Positions 1 to 5,310 of a stretch of 5,310 nucleotides of DNA are shown here, piece after piece. Origin of the DNA: Cyclobacteriaceae bacterium (GTDB taxonomy: Bacteria; Bacteroidota; Bacteroidia; Cytophagales; Cyclobacteriaceae); assembly GCA_029861825.1 (NCBI GenBank), contig JAOTYN010000315.1, forward strand, positions 1 through 5,310. Direction: 5' to 3'. The number at the start of each line of letters is the position of its first letter. Position 1 is the stretch's first letter. The position numbers were made by a program, and so were the translations under genes. Below the pieces are notes generated by a model. The model ran no database searches. It was not told the DNA's origin and saw only the letters and a program-made list of their open reading frames with translations.

Positions 1-1
1 A

Positions 2-1735
2 GCATTTATTTACCAGGCTAAAGGGGATTATGATGAGGCCTTAGAGTATTTGTTTGAGGCCCTGGAGATCCGCCGGGCCCGGGGGAATTTTGTGGAAGCT
101 GCGGTGGTCAATCATGAAATTGCCTACACCTATTTGGCCCTGGATAAGCTAAAGCCGGCCAAGGAATTTGCGAAGAAGGCGGTAGAATGGGCAGAACGTG
201 AAAAAGCCTACGAAGTTTTGGTCAACAGTTATAAGATCCTTTCCGATGTTTATTTAACGGATGGAGATGATGAAAAGGCGCTGAAATATTACAAAAGACA
301 TACTGAGATCATGCGCCAGCTATACATGGCTCAAAACAAGCAAAAGCAAAAGCTACTGGAAAAGCAATTAGAGATTGAACGAAAGGAACAAGAGTTAAAG
401 CTGTTGCTTATTGATAAGGAAATGAAAGATCTGGAAGTCAAGGAACTACAGTATATTTCCGACAAAAAAGAAAGTGATATCGCGCTGTTAATGAAAGAGA
501 AGGAATTGCAGGAAGCAAGCCTCAAAATGCAGCAAACCCAAAAAGAAAAAGCTCAGCAGGACCTGCTACTAACACAGCAATCTTTTGAGGCTGAAAAGAA
601 CAGCAGGGAAATGCGTATCCAATCCTTGAGATTAAGCCAAAAAGAGCTGGAAGAAAAAGAGCGGCAAAAGACCATTGCCTTGTTAAAAGAAAGGAGAGCT
701 TTGCAAGAATCGGAATTGGGCATCTCCAAGGCTATGCGTACCTTCTTTTCAGGACTTTCTATACTCTTCGCCATCATTCTGTTCTTAATATACCGCAGCT
801 ATCGTCTGAAGAAAAAGGCCAATACCAGTTTGGCGCTGCAAAATATGGAAATCCAACAGCAAAAAGATCGCTTAGAACAGGCCTTAAGCGAGTTAAAAGC
901 AGCCCATACTCAAATCGTGCAGTCCGAGAAAATGGCAAGTTTGGGTGAATTAACTGCGGGTATTGCCCACGAAATCAATAATCCCATCAACTTTGTTTAC
1001 GCGGGCGTCGATGGACTGAGAGTTTCACTGGAAGGTCTTTTGGAGGTTTTGAACAAGTATGCGGAATTAGATGAAAGCGCAAGCATCGCAGAAATTGAAG
1101 ACGTGCTGACGGAGGTGAAGAACATTAAGGAGCAATTGTACTTTGAGGAAACCAAGGACAATGTTTTTCAGGTGGTTAATGCCATTAAGGAAGGCGCCTC
1201 GCGAACTGCTGAGATAGTCAAAGGTTTACGCTCGTTTTCACGGTTGGATGAAACCGAACTTAAGAAAGCTAATATACACGACGGTATCGACAGCACATTG
1301 ATTCTACTCAATTCAAGGATCTTGGACGATCGCATTCTAGTTGAAAAGCGATACGACCCAAAAATATCTGAGATTGAATGCTTTCCCGGTCAGCTAAATC
1401 AGGTTTTTATGAATCTGATCAGTAATGCCATTGATTCCATTGAAGGTGAGGGCAAAGTAACCATAACTACTACCGACCTTTCCGACTCTATAAGGATTAA
1501 AATTACCGATACCGGTAAAGGAATGTCAGAGGAAATTCGTTCTAAGATCTTCCAGCCATTCTTTACCACCAAAGGACCGGGAGAAGGCACCGGTCTTGGT
1601 CTTTCCATAACTTTTGGAATTATTGACAAGCATAAGGGAAAATTGAAAGTCGATAGCGCCAAAGGGGTGGGAACGGTATTTACCGTAGTGATACCTAAGA
1701 CGCAACAACCCGTATTGGAGCCGGTTATCTCCTGA
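2..1735 (+). CDS. TPR / coiled-coil transmembrane sensor histidine kinase, 5' partial
   Basis: The reading frame is open to the left edge, so the N-terminus, probably with a signal peptide and more TPRs, is missing. The TTG at 50 lies inside a TPR and is not a start. Residues are numbered from that TTG. About three TPR units cover the first ~90 residues. A very charged coiled coil (~92-225) follows, then one membrane helix (~232-248) ending in YRSYRLKKK, which suggests a cytoplasmic C-terminus. A second short coiled coil leads to the dimerisation/phosphoacceptor domain with the H-box AHEINNP (His307). The ATPase domain has an N-box (Asn455, Asn459), G1 DTGKGM (487-492), F-box FQPFFTTK (501-508) and G2 GEGTGLGLS (511-519). 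All catalytic boxes are intact, so an active autokinase is expected. There is no receiver or output domain after the ATPase domain. By family topology the TPRs and long coiled coil would be periplasmic and would sense a peptide or protein cue; this is inference. The stop lies 5 bases before the AraC-type gene, suggesting an operon. The kinase call is firm; the ligand is unknown. Confidence 0.95.
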   Translation, partial: AFIYQAKGDYDEALEYLFEALEIRRARGNFVEAAVVNHEIAYTYLALDKLKPAKEFAKKAVEWAEREKAYEVLVNSYKILSDVYLTDGDDEKALKYYKRHTEIMRQLYMAQNKQKQKLLEKQLEIERKEQELKLLLIDKEMKDLEVKELQYISDKKESDIALLMKEKELQEASLKMQQTQKEKAQQDLLLTQQSFEAEKNSREMRIQSLRLSQKELEEKERQKTIALLKERRALQESELGISKAMRTFFSGLSILFAIILFLIYRSYRLKKKANTSLALQNMEIQQQKDRLEQALSELKAAHTQIVQSEKMASLGELTAGIAHEINNPINFVYAGVDGLRVSLEGLLEVLNKYAELDESASIAEIEDVLTEVKNIKEQLYFEETKDNVFQVVNAIKEGASRTAEIVKGLRSFSRLDETELKKANIHDGIDSTLILLNSRILDDRILVEKRYDPKISEIECFPGQLNQVFMNLISNAIDSIEGEGKVTITTTDLSDSIRIKITDTGKGMSEEIRSKIFQPFFTTKGPGEGTGLGLSITFGIIDKHKGKLKVDSAKGVGTVFTVVIPKTQQPVLEPVIS

Positions 1736-1740
1736 TTTTT

Positions 1741-2775
1741 ATGGAAGGGATCACTCAGTATTGGACGGTGATATTCCTACTGGTGGCAGGCCATGGTTTT
1801 TTCTTATCCAGCTATCTGAGCTTGAAGGGGAATAAAACCACTGGCGCGCGTTTCCTGGCTTTACTTATGTTGCTATTTGCTATTTCCTTAGTATACTATG
1901 TGGCATTTTGGGCCGGTTCCCTTCCCCAATTTTCTCCATTTTGGGCACTGATCTTAACTTTTCCTACGCTTTATGGACCTCTGGTTTATCAATTCATGAG
2001 TTCCTACTGGGATGAAAAACCAGGCGTTTGGCATAACTTCCCTTTCATAGCCCATCTGGTTTATATGACCGCTTACTTTTTTCACCAAACCAATGCGGTC
2101 AACTGGTCTTTTTTTACTCAGGAGGGAGTGGTGTATTTTACGGTCTTCCAAAATTTGAGTCTGTTAGCATACAGCATGCTCCTATTGTATAAAACTGCCA
2201 GCACCGATACTAAATTCCTCAAGTTGATTAGCTGGACTTTTCTAGGATTCACATTGAGCTTCAATAGCTATTACATTTTGGTGAACACCATCGATTTTCA
2301 GCCTACCTATGATTACCTCATCTCACTGTTCATGTCCGTCTTTATGTACTTAATAGGGTATCTGAGTTTTGGAGGGAGCATGACCAAGAAGGGCCATTAT
2401 CAAAAATCCGGGTTGACCGATCAATTGGCTGCTGCCTACAAAAGCAGACTTCTTAAACTAATGAAGGAGCAAAAACCATATCGCAACGGTCAATTGAAAA
2501 TCAAGGGACTGGCCGATTTGTTAAACATATCCGTACACCATTTGTCAGAAGTCATTAACAGCCAATTCCAGGTTAATTTTTCCGAATTTCTTAACCGTTA
2601 TCGAGTGCAGGAGGCTCAACAGCTTTTGCTAAGCTCCCGCAGCGTTAAAGAGATTTGTTTCCTGGTGGGATTCAACAACAAGACATCCTTTAGCCAAACC
2701 TTCAAAAAACACACCGGATTGACACCGTCGCAATACCGGCTTCAGCACCATCCCCTGCAGAGAGATATCGCTTAA
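1741..2775 (+). CDS. Membrane-anchored AraC-family transcriptional regulator (7 TM helices + HTH)
   Basis: This 344-residue protein has two halves. Residues 1-211 contain about seven hydrophobic helices (approximately 6-27, 36-57, 66-88, 99-115, 130-150, 161-182 and 190-211). A linker rich in Lys and Arg (~212-250) leads to an AraC/XylS DNA-binding domain. Its first helix-turn-helix lies near 255-276 (LADLLNISVHHLSEVINSQF). The second lies near 304-333 and contains the family signature FSQTFKKHTGLTPSQYR. This is a known Bacteroidota architecture in which the sensor is a membrane bundle instead of a cupin or a receiver domain. It presumably binds DNA while anchored in the inner membrane; the ligand cannot be read from sequence. 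The ATG at 1741 is the first in frame, 5 bases after the kinase stop. It has no Shine-Dalgarno site, so translation may depend on the upstream gene. The GTAC array just after its stop and the TolC-family gene beyond are plausible targets. Confidence 0.92.
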   Translation: MEGITQYWTVIFLLVAGHGFFLSSYLSLKGNKTTGARFLALLMLLFAISLVYYVAFWAGSLPQFSPFWALILTFPTLYGPLVYQFMSSYWDEKPGVWHNFPFIAHLVYMTAYFFHQTNAVNWSFFTQEGVVYFTVFQNLSLLAYSMLLLYKTASTDTKFLKLISWTFLGFTLSFNSYYILVNTIDFQPTYDYLISLFMSVFMYLIGYLSFGGSMTKKGHYQKSGLTDQLAAAYKSRLLKLMKEQKPYRNGQLKIKGLADLLNISVHHLSEVINSQFQVNFSEFLNRYRVQEAQQLLLSSRSVKEICFLVGFNNKTSFSQTFKKHTGLTPSQYRLQHHPLQRDIA

Positions 2776-2778
2776 GCA

Positions 2779-2815
2779 TTGTACGGTTACGTACGATTTT
2801 GTACCGAAAGCGTAC
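2779..2815. promoter_or_regulatory. Candidate operator: phased GTAC array / tandem TTGTAC-N5/6-CGTAC half-sites
   Basis: GTAC occurs at 2781, 2791, 2801 and 2812, about one helical turn apart each time. The array reads as two direct copies, TTGTAC-N5-CGTAC (2779-2794) and TTGTAC-N6-CGTAC (2799-2815), offset by 20 bases. AraC-family proteins carry two HTHs per monomer and often bind ~17-base half-sites repeated in tandem at ~21 bases, so the layout fits. Because GTAC is its own reverse complement, an inverted arrangement is also possible: TGTACG at 2780-2785 mirrors CGTACA at 2811-2816. The array sits 105-141 bases before the TolC-family start and just after the AraC-type gene. Binding by that protein is inference. 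Confidence 0.5.
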
Positions 2816-2827
2816 ACAATATTCTTT
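2798..2827 (+). promoter_or_regulatory. Weak candidate Bacteroidota-type promoter for the TolC-family gene
   Basis: TTTG at 2798-2801 could act as a -33 element. TATTCTTT at 2820-2827, 18 bases downstream, is an imperfect match to the Bacteroidota -7 consensus TAnnTTTG. If it is real, the GTAC array overlaps the -33 region, the 5' untranslated region would be roughly 85 bases, and a bound regulator could directly block or recruit polymerase. The -7 match is poor, so the call is tentative. Confidence 0.2.
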
Positions 2828-2919
2828 AGAAATACTTACAGAATCTTGATTTACAGATAGTTGAAGAAATGGCACATCTATTGACCATCTGCAACTACTA
2901 GTAAACCAAAACCATTATC

Positions 2920-4248
2920 ATGATACCCAACTGGAAATTTCATAAAATCGGGATTATATGTGTTCTTGTCGCCCTGTGTTTTCTACCAAGTCAGGCTCAG
3001 AACGACAAGGTGCTGACTTTAGAGGAATGCATGCAAATAGCCTTGGCCAATAATATAACGGTCAAGCTGATTAACAACGATGCACAAATTGCCGCGGCCA
3101 ATGAAAAACAGAGCAAACTGGAATATCTACCGCGAGTTTCTGCCTTTAGCAATTACAATATTAGCCGGGGATTGACCAACGATCCTACCACCTTTGAGCC
3201 GGTCACGGCTACCACCAAAAGTTCGTCGCCCTCGGTGGCCCTTGATCTGAATATTTTCAACGGTATGCGCACACGCAACATAATCCGTCAGAGTTCTATT
3301 ATTAAGCAGTCAGCAGATTTCGACGTACAACAGACCAAAGACAATGTAGAACTCACCGTAACTGCTCTATACCTTCAGGTAATCACCGATGGTGAGAATA
3401 TTAAAGTAAGTGAGGAGCGCCTGGAATTGCTTTCCAACCAGCTAAAACGTGCGGAACAGCGGGTAGAAGCGGGAGTAGCCAATATGGAGCAGGTTTATAA
3501 CCTGCGATCGCAGGTAGCCAACGAAAACCTGAATAAAGTGACTTTGGAAAACCAGTATAAAAGGGGACGTTTGGATTTAATCCAAACGCTGCTGCTAGAT
3601 CCCACAGAGGGCTATGAGTTTGAAGACCCGGAAGTACTCAGGCAAAGTATTGATACCACCTTGCCTTCCTATCAGGAATTGCTGGAAGCCGTCCTGAAAT
3701 ATAATCCGGGATTAAAAAGTGCCGGTTTAAATATTGAGTCCAGTAAAATGGACCTGGCTTTAGCCAAAGCGGATCGTTTGCCAGTGCTTACCATGCGTGC
3801 AGCCTATGGATCCACATTTTCTTCCAATCAAGAAGAGTCTTACTTCTCGCAATTGGATATAAACGAGCAGAGATTCCTGGGCTTCAATTTGAGCATCCCC
3901 ATTTTTGATCGCAATAGGGTTAAGAACAATATTCATGTTTCCAAGATCAATATCGTCAACTCCGAATTGGCATTCGAACAGATCAAGATCGACCTTATCA
4001 ATGAATTACAGCAAGCCTATCTGGATTTGATTACCGCCCATAGCACCTATCTGGCGGCCCAGGAAAATCTTACGGCTGTAGAGCAGTCGTTCCGTTTTGC
4101 AGAGGGTAGTTATAATTCCGGCAATACCGATTTTTACACCTACCTGGAGAGCCTGAACAATAAAAATCGCGCGGAGATCTCATTGATCAATTCCAGATAC
4201 AGCTATTTGTTCCGTAAACGTATTTTGAGGATCTACCGAGGACTATAG
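2920..4248 (+). CDS. TolC-family outer membrane efflux/export protein
   Basis: This 442-residue protein is within the usual TolC-family size range. It begins with a signal peptide: basic start (WKFHK), hydrophobic core, probable cleavage after SQA at residue 26. Two outer-membrane-efflux repeats follow. The first starts at LTLEECMQIALANN (~32), and the second starts at SYQELLEAVLKYNPGL (~250). Family hallmarks include LEYLPRVSAFSNY in repeat 1, and GFNLSIPIFDRNR (321-333) and YNSGNTDFYTYLESLNN (from 398) in repeat 2. Such proteins form trimeric outer-membrane channels with a periplasmic tunnel and serve tripartite efflux pumps or type I secretion. No adaptor (membrane fusion protein) or inner-membrane pump gene adjoins it here, because the next gene is convergent; its partner must lie elsewhere. 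Start choice: the ATG at 2920 gives a complete signal peptide, and no good Shine-Dalgarno site precedes it. The last 16 bases overlap the end of the opposite gene. The substrate is unknown. Confidence 0.93.
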   Translation: MIPNWKFHKIGIICVLVALCFLPSQAQNDKVLTLEECMQIALANNITVKLINNDAQIAAANEKQSKLEYLPRVSAFSNYNISRGLTNDPTTFEPVTATTKSSSPSVALDLNIFNGMRTRNIIRQSSIIKQSADFDVQQTKDNVELTVTALYLQVITDGENIKVSEERLELLSNQLKRAEQRVEAGVANMEQVYNLRSQVANENLNKVTLENQYKRGRLDLIQTLLLDPTEGYEFEDPEVLRQSIDTTLPSYQELLEAVLKYNPGLKSAGLNIESSKMDLALAKADRLPVLTMRAAYGSTFSSNQEESYFSQLDINEQRFLGFNLSIPIFDRNRVKNNIHVSKINIVNSELAFEQIKIDLINELQQAYLDLITAHSTYLAAQENLTAVEQSFRFAEGSYNSGNTDFYTYLESLNNKNRAEISLINSRYSYLFRKRILRIYRGL

Positions 4249-4256
4249 TGGTAGAT
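4231..4256. repeat. Inverted repeat centred on the convergent gene overlap
   Basis: ATCTACC (4231-4237) is mirrored perfectly by GGTAGAT (4250-4256) across 12 bases. The spacer itself holds the palindrome ACTATAGT (4242-4249). Both stop codons lie within the repeat. It could fold in either transcript and act as a bidirectional terminator. However, the stem is only 7 bp and no clear T-run follows on either strand, so terminator function is doubtful. Confidence 0.3.
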
Positions 4257-5048
4257 ATAAATCATATTACCTGACGCCAATATAGCCGTCCTACCCAGAA
4301 TTAATGCCTGGGAATAGGAATGGTACCCCGGTAGCATTAGTTCACGGGAATCATTGTGGTATAAATCGATATAATGGATGGCGCCTCCATGCAGGTAATA
4401 CAACTCATCTCCCACAAAATTAAATCTTAGGGGCGCGGGAAGGGGAATAGACTTAATGTAATTTCCAAGGTTATCGAATACCAGAACTCCATAATTGTGG
4501 TCCCCCACATATAACCGGTTCTGGTATTCTTTCATCTGATAGGGGTCAAGGTCAAGTTTTTCAGGGAGCTGATTGAAGGAGCTATTCAATGAGATTTGGT
4601 TAAAAGAAAAATCGTACTTGAGCAAACTGAAGGCTCGATCATCAATGATCCAGATCTGGTTATCACTGCTGGCTGCGGCCATGCTGGCAAATCCTATTGA
4701 CGGCGGGAACACAGTAAACTGTTCACCTGAAAGGTACCGGTCTAAAAATGTATACGATTGAGTATTTTCGTAATAAAGGAATAAGCGCAGGGCCGGCCAT
4801 GGCTCCATAGTGGTAATCTGTCCGTATTGCTGAGGTGCAAAGCTGGCAATTAGATTTCCAATGGAATCGAGTTTCAACACATTGCCTTGTACATCGTTCA
4901 GGTAAATGTTCTTTCGTGGATCTGACTTGATGATGCGGATGGCATGATCAAACTCCAGGCTGTCTTGCAGTTCCCAAATCTGACCGCTAAGTGGTCTGCT
5001 GATGGTTAGCAGACTACTTAAAATGATGTATTTTAAAGCTCTGGCCAT
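4233..5048 (-). CDS. Exported propeller-like protein of unknown function
   Basis: The protein is 271 residues from the start chosen here. It opens with a signal-peptide-like segment (MARALKYIILSSLL, possible cleavage before Gln23). The rest consists of repeated strand-turn-strand units of the form x-hydrophobic-Y-hydrophobic-x-D/G...hydrophobic-D. Examples are NIYLNDVQGNVLKLD (~47), LFLYYENTQSYTFLD (~89), QIWIIDDRAFSLLKYD (~131), RLYVGDHNYGVLVFD (~178), ELYYLHGGAIHYIDLY (~215) and ILASGNMIYIYHY (~256). Spacing of about 35-45 residues suggests a five- or six-bladed beta-propeller, which is inference from pattern. I see no catalytic motif and do not recognise a named family. Start choice: the ATG at 5048 is preferred over the in-frame ATG at 5060 because GGAG lies 6 bases upstream of it and the signal peptide begins there. 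It overlaps the lpxH-like gene by 35 bases, so the two are probably translationally coupled. This hints at a periplasmic or envelope role, but no function is proven. Confidence 0.8.
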   Translation of the reverse strand: MARALKYIILSSLLTISRPLSGQIWELQDSLEFDHAIRIIKSDPRKNIYLNDVQGNVLKLDSIGNLIASFAPQQYGQITTMEPWPALRLFLYYENTQSYTFLDRYLSGEQFTVFPPSIGFASMAAASSDNQIWIIDDRAFSLLKYDFSFNQISLNSSFNQLPEKLDLDPYQMKEYQNRLYVGDHNYGVLVFDNLGNYIKSIPLPAPLRFNFVGDELYYLHGGAIHYIDLYHNDSRELMLPGYHSYSQALILGRTAILASGNMIYIYHYSPR

Positions 5049-5310
5049 TAAACACTCCATAAGTTGGCTCTATTAGCCACTCACCGATATTGAAATAAAC
5101 TGCGGTGTCATTAATGGGCAGTTCCAATGGCAAATGGCGGTGTCCAAAGATGTAAAAGTCATGGTGTTGTTGCTGCTCCGTGGTCTTACAATATTGAAAG
5201 ATCAGTTCCTTCTCCGGACTTACAAAGGGAGGTGGTCGCATTCCCTGTCGATTCCGGCTCTGGCGGGACCAGAAATTTGCCAGGGCAAAACCCAAATTAG
5301 GGTGCAACCA
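5014..5310 (-). CDS. lpxH: LpxH-like UDP-2,3-diacylglucosamine diphosphatase, C-terminal part
   Basis: Only the last ~98 codons are present, and the frame is open through the right edge. The TTG at 5307 is an internal Leu codon in WLHPNLGFALANFWSRQSR, not a start. This Trp-rich stretch, the metal-binding motif FGHRHLPL (GHRH at 5134-5145) and the terminal YFNIGEWL are typical of the LpxH-type calcineurin-like metallophosphoesterases of Bacteroidota. LpxH removes UMP from UDP-2,3-diacylglucosamine to give lipid X, the fourth step of lipid A synthesis, at the cytoplasmic face of the inner membrane. The GHxH histidines would complete the dinuclear metal site; the N-terminal DxH and GNHD motifs lie outside the window. 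The stop codon falls within the signal-peptide codons of the next gene on the same strand. A different metallophosphoesterase of the same fold is the main alternative. Confidence 0.8.
   Translation of the reverse strand, partial: WLHPNLGFALANFWSRQSRNRQGMRPPPFVSPEKELIFQYCKTTEQQQHHDFYIFGHRHLPLELPINDTAVYFNIGEWLIEPTYGVFNGQSFKIHHFK
5055..5058 (-). promoter_or_regulatory. Shine-Dalgarno site GGAG deciding the start of the propeller gene
   Basis: On the minus strand, GGAG ends 6 bases before the ATG at 5048, whereas nothing similar precedes the in-frame ATG at 5060. Shine-Dalgarno sites are weak guides in Bacteroidota, so this supports the start but does not settle it. The site lies inside the coding region of the lpxH-like gene, consistent with reinitiation after that gene's stop. 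Confidence 0.4.

Noticed and set aside
50..52. TTG at 50 as the start of the kinase
   Set aside because: The frame continues open to base 2 and encodes YQAKGDYDEALEYLFEAL, the first half of a TPR, so the TTG is an internal Leu codon.
1399..1662. Minus-strand open frame of 87 codons inside the kinase gene
   Set aside because: It lies antisense to the conserved ATPase domain and its product shows no recognisable feature. The other open frames antisense to the kinase and AraC-type genes are the same kind of shadow.
2779..2815. GTAC repeats as a CRISPR or mobile-element end
   Set aside because: The units are far too short, there are no spacers of CRISPR length, and no transposase or target duplication is nearby.
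2779..2816. GTAC array as a Rho-independent terminator for the AraC-type gene
   Set aside because: The best pairing (TGTACG/CGTACA) is 6 bp with a 25-base loop and no T-run follows. The regular 10-base phasing is better explained as a protein-binding site.
4573..4761. Plus-strand open frame of 62 codons opposite the propeller gene
   Set aside because: It has no protein features and lies antisense to a better-supported coding region.
5049..5060. ATG at 5060 as start of the propeller gene
   Set aside because: No Shine-Dalgarno site precedes it, and the ATG at 5048 has GGAG 6 bases upstream and begins a cleaner signal peptide. It remains possible.
5305..5307. TTG (minus strand) as the start of the LpxH-like gene
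   Set aside because: A Trp codon precedes it in frame, giving the typical WLHPN motif. The conserved N-terminal half of the enzyme must lie beyond the window.

Overview
The window looks like a chromosomal segment of a Bacteroidota species. The evidence is the protein families: a TPR/coiled-coil sensor histidine kinase, a seven-helix membrane protein ending in an AraC-type domain, a TolC-family protein with its typical Bacteroidota C-terminus, and an LpxH-like hydrolase carrying the FGHRHLPL motif. Strong Shine-Dalgarno sites are also scarce. I cannot name a genus. Base composition looks even across the window, and I see no IS element, phage gene, tRNA, rRNA or CRISPR array.

Left part, plus strand: a histidine kinase gene runs in from the left edge (2-1735) and lacks its N-terminus. 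Five bases after its stop comes a gene for a membrane-anchored AraC-family regulator (1741-2775). The two are probably co-transcribed. Neither protein shows a receiver domain, so how the kinase passes on its signal is not visible here.

Middle: the 144-base gap 2776-2919 holds the most distinctive non-coding signal. Four GTAC tetramers are spaced 10, 10 and 11 bases apart, and they can be read as two tandem TTGTAC-N5/6-CGTAC half-sites 20 bases apart. This is the geometry expected of an AraC-family operator. The gene after it (2920-4248) encodes a TolC-family outer-membrane protein with a clear signal peptide and no adjacent pump or adaptor gene. A simple working model, which is inference, is that the AraC-type protein or another regulator controls this gene through the GTAC array.

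Right part, minus strand: the 3' part of an LpxH-like UDP-2,3-diacylglucosamine diphosphatase gene enters from the right edge (5014-5310). It overlaps the start of a gene for an exported, propeller-like protein of unknown function (4233-5048). That gene converges on the TolC-family gene, and the two coding regions overlap tail to tail by 16 bases. An inverted repeat is centred on the overlap.

Most of the window is ordinary for this phylum. The items that merit a second look are the GTAC array, the kinase/7TM-AraC pair without a receiver, and the lpxH-coupled propeller gene. I found no convincing evidence of a wholly new system.
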